Of a stretch of DNA of 41,061 nt, positions 1 to 7,514 are shown piece after piece. This DNA comes from Fidelibacterota bacterium. GTDB lineage: Bacteria; Fidelibacterota; Marinisomatia; SCGC-AAA003-L08; D37C17. The translations under genes were made by a program, and so were the position numbers. Position 1 is the first letter of the stretch. Every line of letters begins with the position of its first letter. The notes under the pieces were generated by a model. The model was given only the letters and a program-made list of their open reading frames with translations, did no database searches and had not been told where the DNA came from. The stretch is taken from NCBI GenBank assembly GCA_030747125.1, contig JASLLI010000004.1:1-41061 (forward strand), given 5' to 3'.

Positions 1-897
1 GATGGGGGTTCCTCCCCATAAAAAGTCACAACCCCAATTGGTAACTGCAACAGCACAGGTAAAGGGGGAAACGGCAGAGTCATCATCCTCGCAGGGAGGC
101 AGACCACCCAGATTTAACTCATAAGGAGTCATCACATCTCCTTGAATATCATTTATGACAAAGGTATAGGATTCTGCAACATCGGTTATTTCACATTCAG
201 AGGCGTCAAAATATTTAAAGGTAATGACATCTCCTTCGTCGTTACTGCGGATTTGCATCTCATAGAGAATGGTTCCTGCGTAAGGGCCAAAGGGGACATT
301 TAATTGAAGGGCGATACCACGAACTTCACCATTTTCAGCAAACCCTGCAAGAATATCACCTTCATCTCCCAATTGGTTACCATCTCCATCCAAAACAATG
401 GACGTCATGGTGGCAGTAAATTCATACCCTCCCGGCCAATCTACCCAATCCGGCTCATTATCGCAGCCGCTGCCAGTGACAGCAGTCAACTCATGGGGAG
501 TGACTACATCACCAATGATATCGTTTATGATAAATGTATAATTTTCGGAAATATTATAAATGGCATCTTCGGAGGCATCATAATACTGGAATGTGATATT
601 GTCACCTCCGGCATTTGACCGAATTTGCATTTCATACAGAATGGTTCCTGCGTAGGGGCCAAAGGGGACATTGAGTTGCAAAGCAATCCCTCGAACTTCG
701 CCGTCATCGGCAAATCCTGCTAATATATCGCCATCGTCTCCAAGCTGAACACCATCCAAGCGAACCACAGAGTTCATGGTGGCGGTAAACTCAAAACAAC
801 CGGGACAGTCTTCCCAGTCCGGCGGTTCAGCATATAAAATTTGGGTTAAAAAGAATAAGGATAGTATTGCAATAGCTTTACTTTTTACCAACTGCAT
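1..897 (-). CDS. Secreted tandem-repeat protein (partial, C-terminus off left edge)
   Basis: I do not recognise this family. The reading frame opens at an ATG at 897 behind a strong GGAGGAG ribosome binding site and stays open for 299 codons to the window edge. Residues 1-23 form a signal peptide (MQLVKSKAIAILSLFFLTQI, then LYA before the mature start). Two copies of a roughly 123-residue unit follow, at about 26-137 and 149-261. Each has a PDW start, then FTATM, an acidic GD(D/E)GD segment followed by ILAGFA, the shared core VPFGPYAGTILYEMQIRSN, DAS, and an NDI-GDV-TP-EL end. A Cys-bearing tail (residues 269-299) follows. The protein is probably exported. A type IX sorting tail could lie beyond the edge, by analogy with the protein at the right edge, but is not visible. 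It is transcribed divergently from gltA. The coding call is firm; the function is unknown. Confidence 0.85.
   Translation of the reverse strand, partial: MQLVKSKAIAILSLFFLTQILYAEPPDWEDCPGCFEFTATMNSVVRLDGVQLGDDGDILAGFADDGEVRGIALQLNVPFGPYAGTILYEMQIRSNAGGDNITFQYYDASEDAIYNISENYTFIINDIIGDVVTPHELTAVTGSGCDNEPDWVDWPGGYEFTATMTSIVLDGDGNQLGDEGDILAGFAENGEVRGIALQLNVPFGPYAGTILYEMQIRSNDEGDVITFKYFDASECEITDVAESYTFVINDIQGDVMTPYELNLGGLPPCEDDDSAVSPFTCAVAVTNWGCDFLWGGTPI
115..453 (-). repeat. Second copy of the ~123-residue repeat unit
   Basis: This encodes residues about 149-261 of the left-edge secreted protein. It lies 123-124 codons downstream of the first copy. The FGPYAGTILYEMQIRSN core is identical in both copies, and two one- or two-residue differences lie in the acidic loops. 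Confidence 0.85.
487..819 (-). repeat. First copy of the ~123-residue repeat unit
   Basis: This encodes residues about 26-137 of the left-edge secreted protein. It matches the second copy over its whole length at the protein level, with the conserved core at residues 78-95 nearly identical even in DNA (around 640-705). Confidence 0.85.
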
Positions 898-925
898 ACG
901 AAAATTTCTCCTCCATTTCAATGTA

Positions 926-954
926 ATTATATTCCTCCAACATTTCAGCAGCAA
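926..954 (-). promoter_or_regulatory. Candidate sigma-70-type promoter for the repeat protein
   Basis: On the minus strand, TTGCTG (954-949) is followed by a 17-base spacer and a perfect TATAAT (931-926). It ends about 30 bases before the ATG of the secreted repeat protein. The pattern is seen directly. Whether this lineage uses such hexamers is inference. Confidence 0.45.
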
Positions 955-1035
955 GGTATTGCTGCAGATATCTATTCTTAAATTTACTGCATGCAGGCTA
1001 CCTCAAACAATGGTTATTCTCCTCACAAACATCTG

Positions 1036-1051
1036 TGTGACTCCCATCACA
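1036..1051. promoter_or_regulatory. CRP-type operator, perfect TGTGA-N6-TCACA
   Basis: TGTGACTCCCATCACA matches both half-sites of the CRP consensus exactly. It is centred 147 bases upstream of the repeat-protein start and 157 bases upstream of gltA. The CRP-family protein at 13003-13689 keeps the recognition-helix residues (Arg189, Glu190, Arg194) that read TGTGA in E. coli CRP. Binding is inferred. Confidence 0.6.
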
Positions 1052-1199
1052 AAATAGCATGTAATCAGTATAAACAAATCTAATAACTCTTAATACGACT
1101 GCAGGGAATTTATGGAATTACAATTGGTTGGACTTTTCTATCCTGTTTAAATTTAAGACTTGAATAGTATTAAAAAATACCAATTAGACAGGAAACAGC

Positions 1200-2471
1200 A
1201 TGGATAAAGCACAGCTGATTATTGACGGAAAAACTCTTGACCTGCCCATTATTACGGGGTCTGAAAATGAAAAAGGAATTGATGTTACACAACTCCGCCC
1301 CACCACCAATTTTATTACTTATGACCCCTCTTACGGGAATACAGGTTCCTGCATAAGTGATATTACCTATATTAACGGAGAAGAAGGAATCCTCCGATAC
1401 CGTGGATATCCCATTGAGCAGTTAGCAGATAATTCCAGTTTTGTTGAAGTGATTTACCTTCTGTTATATGGTGAACTTCCTAATAAGGAAGAATATGATC
1501 AATTTAATAAGGACCTTACCTATCACACCTTAATTCATGAAGATATGAAGCGGTTTTTCGACGGATACCCAATGAATGCTCATCCTATGGGTGTGCTGGC
1601 ATCTACGGTTGCGGCTCTTTCTACTTTTTATCCTGCCCGGGTGGACGGTGATATTGAGCTGAATATTATCAGAATTCTTGCCAAAGTAAAAACCTTGGCT
1701 GCATTTGCATATAAAAAATCAATTGGACAGCCACTTATTTACCCAAAGAATGACTTAGGGTATGAAGAAAACTTTCTACACATGATGTTCGCCGTTCCCT
1801 CTGAGGAATTTACCATTGACCCTGTTATGGCAGAAGCGCTGCGACTTCTGCTGATATTACATGCTGACCATGAACAAAACTGTTCTACCTCCACAGTTCG
1901 AATGGTGGGTAGCAGCAGGGCAAATTTGTTTATTTCCATTGCCGCAGGAATTGGTGCTCTCTGGGGTGCACTTCATGGTGGTGCAAATCAGCGTGTGATT
2001 GAAATGCTGCGTATGATTCATTCCGATGGGGATAACTATCAAAAATATATTGATTTGGCTAAGGACAAAAATTCAAATTTCAAATTGATGGGATTTGGCC
2101 ATCGGGTATATAAGAATTTTGATCCCCGTGCTAAAATTTTAAAACGCTCTGCAGATACCCTCCTCAATAAAATGGGCATTAACGATCCTTTGCTGAATAT
2201 TGCTCAGGAGCTTGAAAAGGTGGCATTGAAAGATGAGTTTTTTGTTGCACGAAATTTATATCCCAATGTGGATTTTTACTCTGGTATCATTTATCGTGCC
2301 TTGGGAATTCCCACCAAAATGTTTACAGTCATGTTTGCCTTGGGAAGACTCCCTGGCTGGATCGCCCAATGGAAAGAAATGCGCAATGCTGAAGTCCCCA
2401 GAATATACCGACCCAGACAAATTTACACCGGCGCAACCAAACGGGATTTTATCCCAATGAAAAAGCGCTAA
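1200..2471 (+). CDS. gltA: Citrate synthase
   Basis: Condenses acetyl-CoA with oxaloacetate to citrate, the entry step of the TCA cycle, in the cytoplasm. The 423 residues match the length of the hexameric bacterial type (about 427). Active-site residues are visible: His259 in GALHGGAN, His301 in GFGHRVYKNFDPRA, and Asp358 in PNVDFYSG. The HADHEQNCSTSTVR block at 221-234 is typical of proteobacterial-style GltA. The start is supported by AGGAAA a few bases before the ATG. Malate dehydrogenase follows 39 bases downstream and presumably shares the transcript. The upstream region carries a perfect CRP-type site, suggesting catabolite-type control. Confidence 0.97.
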   Translation: MDKAQLIIDGKTLDLPIITGSENEKGIDVTQLRPTTNFITYDPSYGNTGSCISDITYINGEEGILRYRGYPIEQLADNSSFVEVIYLLLYGELPNKEEYDQFNKDLTYHTLIHEDMKRFFDGYPMNAHPMGVLASTVAALSTFYPARVDGDIELNIIRILAKVKTLAAFAYKKSIGQPLIYPKNDLGYEENFLHMMFAVPSEEFTIDPVMAEALRLLLILHADHEQNCSTSTVRMVGSSRANLFISIAAGIGALWGALHGGANQRVIEMLRMIHSDGDNYQKYIDLAKDKNSNFKLMGFGHRVYKNFDPRAKILKRSADTLLNKMGINDPLLNIAQELEKVALKDEFFVARNLYPNVDFYSGIIYRALGIPTKMFTVMFALGRLPGWIAQWKEMRNAEVPRIYRPRQIYTGATKRDFIPMKKR

Positions 2472-2510
2472 TCTATTCTCCAATAAAATAATAATTTAAG
2501 GAAATACTCC

Positions 2511-3446
2511 ATGGCTCGAAAAAAAATTGCCCTAATTGGCGGAGGTCAGATTGGCGGCAATCTGGCATTATTGGCAACACAGAAAGAATTGGGAGATGTG
2601 GTTATTTATGACATCCCACAGGCTGAAGGTATGACGAAGGGAAAAGCCCTGGATATTATGCAACTTCGTCCTCATGACGGCTATGATGCACATCTGGAAG
2701 GTAGCAGCAATCCGGAAGATTTGCAGGATGCTGATGTAGTCATTATCACTGCAGGAGTTCCACGAAAGCCGGGAATGAATCGGGAAGATCTGCTGGAGAT
2801 CAATATTAAGATTATTACAGATGTGGCTCAAAATGTGAAGAAGTATGCTCCCAATGCTTTCGTTATTGTTGTTTCCAACCCTCTGGATGCTATCGTTTAT
2901 TCCTTTTATAAAGCATCAGGATTTCCAAAAAACAAAGTTGCAGGAATGGCAGGTGCTTTAGACAGTGGGCGCTTCAGGACCTTTCTTGCCATGGAAACCG
3001 GTTATTCTGCACAAGATGTAAACTGCATGGTTTTGGGTGGGCATGGAGATACCATGGTTCCTATCACCCGGTTAGCAACAATAGGGGGAATTCCTGCCGA
3101 GGAGTTAATCCCAAGGGACAGATTGGATGCCATTGTAGATAGAGTTCGTTTTGCCGGTGGCGAAATTGTCAAACTCTTTGGAAATGGTTCTGCCTATTAT
3201 GCTCCTGCAGCTTCAGCAATTGAAATGGCTGAAGCTTATCTATTGGACAAAAAACGGGTTATCCCCTCTGCTGCTCTCTGTGAAGGCGAATTCGGTATTG
3301 ATGGATATTTTATTGGTGTTCCGACAGTCATTGGTAGTGGGGGGGTTGAAAAAATTCTTGAATTCAATCTCCTCCCTGAAGAACAGGAAATGCTGGACAG
3401 CACTTTGGATGCAGTAAAAAAAACTGTCTTAGAGACTAAACTGTAA
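2511..3446 (+). CDS. mdh: Malate dehydrogenase, NAD-dependent (LDH-like type)
   Basis: Interconverts malate and oxaloacetate, supplying the substrate of the citrate synthase encoded just upstream. The 311 residues begin with the Rossmann motif GGGQIGG (10-16). Asp34 ends the second strand, as expected for NAD rather than NADP. Catalytic and substrate residues are Arg85 and Arg91 on the mobile loop, Asp151, Arg154, and His178 in LGGHGDTMVP. It belongs to the tetrameric lactate/malate dehydrogenase group common in FCB bacteria. An AAGGAAA element precedes the ATG. The inositol-phosphatase gene begins 13 bases after the stop, so the three genes probably form one operon. Confidence 0.96.
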   Translation: MARKKIALIGGGQIGGNLALLATQKELGDVVIYDIPQAEGMTKGKALDIMQLRPHDGYDAHLEGSSNPEDLQDADVVIITAGVPRKPGMNREDLLEINIKIITDVAQNVKKYAPNAFVIVVSNPLDAIVYSFYKASGFPKNKVAGMAGALDSGRFRTFLAMETGYSAQDVNCMVLGGHGDTMVPITRLATIGGIPAEELIPRDRLDAIVDRVRFAGGEIVKLFGNGSAYYAPAASAIEMAEAYLLDKKRVIPSAALCEGEFGIDGYFIGVPTVIGSGGVEKILEFNLLPEEQEMLDSTLDAVKKTVLETKL

Positions 3447-3459
3447 CCCGCTTCTTACA

Positions 3460-4257
3460 ATGAATCCTGATTTTCAGGAAAAACTCCTCCGCTTCACCCT
3501 GCAGACTGCCAGAGAAGCCGGTACTATTCTCATGTCTCATTATGGGAATCTACAAAAAATAAAGCAAAAATCATCTGCCATTGATTTGGTGACAGCCGCA
3601 GATGTAGATTCAGAAAAGTATATCGTGAATGAAATTCAAAGTTGTTACCCTGCCCATGATATCTTGACTGAAGAAACCCCTGTTGAAAGCCAGAATTCAG
3701 ATTTTTTGTGGGTGATTGATCCTTTAGATGGTACCACAAATTTTGTACATCAACTTCCTATTTTTGCAGTCTCCATTGGTCTGCAATACTTAGGGAAAAC
3801 CATTGTGGGTGTGGTCTTTAATCCCGCCGTTGATAAACTATTTCACGCCTCCTCAGGCTTCGGATCATTTCTAAATAATAAACCAATTCATTCTTCTTCT
3901 ACTATTACTTTAAGTGATAGCCTATTAGTTACTGGTTTTCCATATACTCATGATAATTACTGGAATCATGGTTTTACCCTGTTCAAGGATATTTACAGTA
4001 AGACTAGAGGGGTGCGAAGATTAGGCGCAGCAGCCTTGGATTTCTGTTTTACTGCTATGGGTAGATTTGATGGATATTGGGAGTTCGGACTGCAACCCTG
4101 GGATATCTGCGCCGGTGCGTTGATACTGCAGGAAGCAGGTGGAAAAGTCACAGATTGGGATGGCTCTGAATTCCCCTTTTCAGGAGACCGTATTTTAGCC
4201 ACTAACGGAGAGATTCATAGAGAATTAGAAGCCGTTTTATCCCGGAAAAAGACTTAA
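3460..4257 (+). CDS. suhB: Inositol monophosphatase family protein (SuhB-like)
   Basis: This is a Mg-dependent phosphatase of the inositol monophosphatase superfamily. The metal-binding signature is complete: Glu71 (LTEET), then WVIDPLDGTTNF at 84-95 with Asp87 and Asp90, and the second motif WDICAGALILQEAGG with Asp214. At 265 residues it has the normal family length. Family members act on myo-inositol-1-phosphate or other sugar phosphates, and in E. coli SuhB also binds the transcription antitermination complex; the substrate here cannot be read from sequence. There is no clear Shine-Dalgarno before the ATG, so translation may depend on the upstream mdh. Its stop overlaps that of convergent uvrC in one TTAA. 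Confidence 0.9.
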   Translation: MNPDFQEKLLRFTLQTAREAGTILMSHYGNLQKIKQKSSAIDLVTAADVDSEKYIVNEIQSCYPAHDILTEETPVESQNSDFLWVIDPLDGTTNFVHQLPIFAVSIGLQYLGKTIVGVVFNPAVDKLFHASSGFGSFLNNKPIHSSSTITLSDSLLVTGFPYTHDNYWNHGFTLFKDIYSKTRGVRRLGAAALDFCFTAMGRFDGYWEFGLQPWDICAGALILQEAGGKVTDWDGSEFPFSGDRILATNGEIHRELEAVLSRKKT

Positions 4258-6083
4258 CCTTCTTTCACCTCAGCCAAAATTTTTTCACATAAATTTAAAG
4301 GGAATCCGGTTTTATCCCGGATTCCCTGTATATCTGCAGATTTCATTTCTTCTATTGATTTAAAAGACTTCCATAATTTTTGAGTGCGCTTCGCCCCCAT
4401 ACCCTTTATACCTGAGAAGATAGACTTAGTCATTTCTTTTTCCCTGGTACTGCGATGAAATGAAATGGCGAAGCGGTGTACTTCATCACGAATTGCCCTG
4501 AGTAAATGCAGACCGGCAGAAGTCTTTGAAATATTTTGCGCTGCTTTCATTCCCGGTTTAAACACTTCCTCCAGCCTTTTTGCCAGGCCGATAACAGATA
4601 GGTATCCTAAACCTAAGGCATCTAAAGCTGACTTTGCCGCTGATAACTGCCCTTTACCTCCATCAATAAGAATTAGATCAGGCAGGGGATTTTTCTCCTT
4701 CAATTGGCGGGAATAGCGTCGGTGCACAACTTCACGCATAGAAGCAAAATCATCAATGCCTATCACTGATTTAATATGAAACTTTCTGTACTCTGATTTT
4801 TTGGGCTTTCCATCAACAAAGCATACCATACCAGCAACAGGATTACTTCCATGAATATTGGAATTATCAAAGGCTTCAATACGCCGCGGTGGTACTTCCA
4901 TTCCTAAAACCTCCTGAAGCTGCAAGACGGGTTTGTTCAGCAGTTCTTTTCGTTTCGCCTGTTTTAACTTCAGCTCTCCCAAAAGCAAATCTGCGTTTCT
5001 CTTAGAAATTTCCACTAATTTCCGTTTTTCGCCCTTTTGAGGAACCAACAGTTTAACTTTCTTCTTCCCTGATTTAGAAAGCCAGGTTTCAATGTTCAGA
5101 GTATCAGCAGGAGGAATTTCCAATAATACTTCTTTGGGATAGTCCATCGTGGATGCATAATACTGTAACAAAAATTGCTCGATTTTCTTAGTGTCAGCTT
5201 CAGCGTCATGAAGCTTTAATATAAATTTTTCTCTACCCATCATGTGACCATTACGGATGCGCATTACAAGCCCAATACCCAACCTGTTTTCAGATGAGAC
5301 TGTAATTACATCCCTGTCCATGAAATCCTGGCTGATTTTTTTCTGTTTTTTCATGAATTGGGTGACTGCATGTAGTTGATCCCGGTAATGGGCTGCATCT
5401 TCAAACTGAAGGTCTGTCGAAGCTTTTTCCATTTCCTGCATCAGATGCTGTTGAATGTCTTTATTTCTTCCCTTTAGAAACTGGATAATCTGTAATATCA
5501 TTTTGGAATAATTCTCCTCAGATACCAACCCTTCACAAGGGCCTTCACATCGTTTGATATGATAGTCCAGACAGACTTTAATTTTTCCTTCTTTAATGGT
5601 ATTTTCATCAATGAAATAAGTACAGGTGCGCAAAGGAAATATTTTATGCAATACCCGTAATATTTCACGGAGATAACCTGCATCCGTAAAGGGGCCAAAA
5701 TAATTGTGGTCATCCTTGCTGAGGTTTTTCTGGCGAATGATTTCCACTCTGGGATACGGCTCATTGGTGATCCGGATATAGGGAAAAGTTTTATCATCCT
5801 TTAAAAAAACATTATACCGTGGTTTATGCTCTTTGATAAGGTTGGCTTCAGTTAACAGTGCTTCCACTTCTGATCTGACCACCATCCATTCAAAGTTGGC
5901 AATTTGTTTAACCAATACCTGAGTTTTAGCATCCTTACTTTCAGGTTTTGTAAAGTAGGACCGCACCCGATTCCGCAGGATTTTTGCCTTCCCGATATAA
6001 ATGATATTACCTTCAATATCATGAAAAAAATACACACCGGGAGATTTTGGAACTTGTGACAGTTTCTGTTTTAGTTCCTTCAA
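4254..6083 (-). CDS. uvrC: Excinuclease ABC subunit C
   Basis: This is the incision nuclease of nucleotide excision repair, acting with UvrA and UvrB on damaged DNA. The 609 residues show the full architecture. A GIY-YIG domain sits at the N-terminus (GVY at 16-18, YIG at 29-31, Arg39 nearby) for the 3' cut. A UVR motif for UvrB binding lies around 205-240. An RNase H-like 5' nuclease follows (EAFDNSNIHG and LILIDGGKGQLSAA), with a tandem helix-hairpin-helix end (GIKGMGAKRTQKLW). The start is TTG. It puts 13 residues before SPGVY, as in other UvrC proteins, and begins immediately after the stop of the upstream small gene in the same frame. Confidence 0.95.
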   Translation of the reverse strand: MKELKQKLSQVPKSPGVYFFHDIEGNIIYIGKAKILRNRVRSYFTKPESKDAKTQVLVKQIANFEWMVVRSEVEALLTEANLIKEHKPRYNVFLKDDKTFPYIRITNEPYPRVEIIRQKNLSKDDHNYFGPFTDAGYLREILRVLHKIFPLRTCTYFIDENTIKEGKIKVCLDYHIKRCEGPCEGLVSEENYSKMILQIIQFLKGRNKDIQQHLMQEMEKASTDLQFEDAAHYRDQLHAVTQFMKKQKKISQDFMDRDVITVSSENRLGIGLVMRIRNGHMMGREKFILKLHDAEADTKKIEQFLLQYYASTMDYPKEVLLEIPPADTLNIETWLSKSGKKKVKLLVPQKGEKRKLVEISKRNADLLLGELKLKQAKRKELLNKPVLQLQEVLGMEVPPRRIEAFDNSNIHGSNPVAGMVCFVDGKPKKSEYRKFHIKSVIGIDDFASMREVVHRRYSRQLKEKNPLPDLILIDGGKGQLSAAKSALDALGLGYLSVIGLAKRLEEVFKPGMKAAQNISKTSAGLHLLRAIRDEVHRFAISFHRSTREKEMTKSIFSGIKGMGAKRTQKLWKSFKSIEEMKSADIQGIRDKTGFPLNLCEKILAEVKEG

Positions 6084-6554
6084 TTATAATCCCAGCATTT
6101 TCAGGGTGAGAACAACTCCAACAACAGGCAGCAACATGACCCAAATTGAAGGTTTAGGGCGATAGTATATAAAATGGATATCTTGTAGTGCTAACTTTTT
6201 TTGCTGTTTGGGTTGGGGTGCAAAACCGGGAGGCTCATTAAAATAATTTCCCATGGCACTGGTAGAGGGTGCTTTCTGCCATTGAAAGGGACTATACCTC
6301 AGCAATTCTACTACAAGAGAATCGCCCTGAATGCGAATAATTTCCTGAATATCAAGGAAAGTTCCATCAGAGAGTTCGAAAAATGACTGCGAGGAGTTTT
6401 TATGGATAAATTGGAGAGTATCATTCATTTCAGGTTTGTTCAAATTCTGACAATCAATAATTGTAAATTCAATTTGAACCTGTGCCAGAGAAAATTCGGA
6501 TACAAATAAAAATGTCGTTAAAGGAATGAGATTGTTTAAAACTTTATAAAACAT
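6084..6554 (-). CDS. Uncharacterised small membrane-anchored envelope protein
   Basis: I do not recognise this 156-residue protein. Residues 1-24 look like a signal peptide ending in a small residue (FSLAQ). The middle holds beta-rich polar sequence. Residues about 136-156 (IWVMLLPVVGVVLTLKMLGL) form a C-terminal membrane helix, which suggests a periplasmic domain tethered to the inner membrane. A Pro-rich stretch (NEPPGFAPQPKQ) lies before the helix. The stop codon is directly followed by the TTG start of uvrC, so the two genes are almost certainly co-transcribed, though no functional link is evident. The divergent HIRAN gene starts 139 bases away. Confidence 0.7.
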   Translation of the reverse strand: MFYKVLNNLIPLTTFLFVSEFSLAQVQIEFTIIDCQNLNKPEMNDTLQFIHKNSSQSFFELSDGTFLDIQEIIRIQGDSLVVELLRYSPFQWQKAPSTSAMGNYFNEPPGFAPQPKQQKKLALQDIHFIYYRPKPSIWVMLLPVVGVVLTLKMLGL

Positions 6555-6693
6555 TGTCTCGTACCAGATTTTTTTCTGCGAAAGATAAGTTTCTGATTTT
6601 CCCGTTTAAACCTGTTAATCTATAGGCATACATAAGAATAAATTTTTTCAATGTACCCAATAAACACCAAACAATTTATCAGGACTTATTAAA

Positions 6694-7086
6694 ATGCAGC
6701 GAAAACGATTTTTACTTTATATAGCCCAGTTTCCTTTCTTTTCTGTAATTGCTTCCGCTTTGGGTATCATCCAACCGATGAAACGATACTTTCTCAATCA
6801 ATTTTCTATAGCAGGATTTCAGTATTATGAAGGGGTTTCTCTCATTGCAGAAATGAAAAAGGGTGATTCGTTAAAACTCATAAACGACTATGAAAATGAA
6901 CATGACTATTATGCAGTCAGAATAAAGTATAAAAATAAAATGGTTGGTTATGTACCTCGTTCAGATAATAGACATCTCTACAGAATGCTAAAGCAGGAAT
7001 TAAACTTACATTGTGAAATATTAGAAGTACATCCCCATGAGGATGCCTGGCATATGTGTAAAGTAAAAGTGGAACTTATTGGATGA
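6694..7086 (+). CDS. Stand-alone HIRAN-domain protein with export-like N-terminus
   Basis: Residues about 35-128 match the HIRAN domain. They contain FSIAGFQYYEG, GDSLKLINDYENEHDYYAV, MVGYVPRSDNRHL (GYVPR at 85-89) and a final V-K-V strand. HIRAN domains in eukaryotic HLTF bind the 3' ends of DNA; in bacteria small stand-alone versions exist without a settled role. Here the first 25 residues begin QRKRF and continue with a hydrophobic run (LLYIAQFPFFSVIASALG). That resembles a signal peptide or membrane anchor, perhaps a weak Tat signal with KR in place of RR. The start is supported by AGGA upstream. The gene is alone on the plus strand between two minus-strand operons. Confidence 0.82.
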   Translation: MQRKRFLLYIAQFPFFSVIASALGIIQPMKRYFLNQFSIAGFQYYEGVSLIAEMKKGDSLKLINDYENEHDYYAVRIKYKNKMVGYVPRSDNRHLYRMLKQELNLHCEILEVHPHEDAWHMCKVKVELIG

Positions 7087-7094
7087 TTAACCCC

Positions 7095-7514
7095 TCACCC
7101 CTTCTCACATAACTCTACCAATATCCCAGCGGTGGACTTAGGGTGGATGAATGCGATTTTAAACCCTTCTGCACCAATTCGTGGTTGGGTATCAATGAGC
7201 TGTACCCCCTTGGTGGAAAGATAATCCAATGCTTTTTGCAGATGGTCTACCTGCAGGGCAATATGGTGCATCCCCTCCCCTTTTTTATTGATGAATTTTG
7301 CAATTGGAGAATCCTCAGTAATGGCTTTTACAAATTCCAGCTTGGCTGATTGCGTAGGATATATATCCGTAATAACTCCCTGGTCCTCCACACTTTCTCT
7401 TTTACTCAGATTTAATCCCAGCACATTACCAAAGATTTCATTGACTGTCGTCAAATCAGTAACTGCTATACCTATATGTTCAATTCCCAATATTTTGAAA
7501 GGAAGGTCATTCAT
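7095..7514 (-). CDS. mce: Methylmalonyl-CoA epimerase
   Basis: Interconverts the (R) and (S) forms of methylmalonyl-CoA, linking propionyl-CoA carboxylase to the B12-dependent mutase. The protein is a single vicinal-oxygen-chelate unit of 139 residues with two beta-alpha-beta-beta-beta halves. Metal ligands are visible as His13 (EHIGIAV), Glu60 (KLEFV), His84 (MHHIALQV) and Glu134 (ILVELCE). The length fits the family. The ATG overlaps the rimO stop by 8 bases, making this the last gene of a seven-gene overlapping operon that begins with meaB, the chaperone of the same mutase. The mutase genes themselves are not in the window. Confidence 0.92.
   Translation of the reverse strand: MNDLPFKILGIEHIGIAVTDLTTVNEIFGNVLGLNLSKRESVEDQGVITDIYPTQSAKLEFVKAITEDSPIAKFINKKGEGMHHIALQVDHLQKALDYLSTKGVQLIDTQPRIGAEGFKIAFIHPKSTAGILVELCEKG

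Larger units (their letters stand above)
898..1199. other. Divergent intergenic control region (302 bp)
   Basis: This stretch has no credible gene. It separates two diverging genes, the secreted repeat protein (-) and gltA (+). It holds a minus-strand promoter candidate at 926-954 and a perfect CRP-type palindrome at 1036-1051. A weak plus-strand TTGGAC at 1128-1133 has no good -10 partner. The gltA ribosome binding site (AGGAAA) lies at 1190-1195. Confidence 0.7.

Noticed and set aside
304-1057. Plus-strand open frames across the left-edge gene
   Set aside because: They run antisense to the secreted repeat protein, which has a signal peptide, strong ribosome binding site and repeated domains.
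1128-1156. gltA promoter with TTGGAC as -35
   Set aside because: The hexamer 17 bases downstream (ATTTAA) is a poor -10, so I did not list it as a feature.
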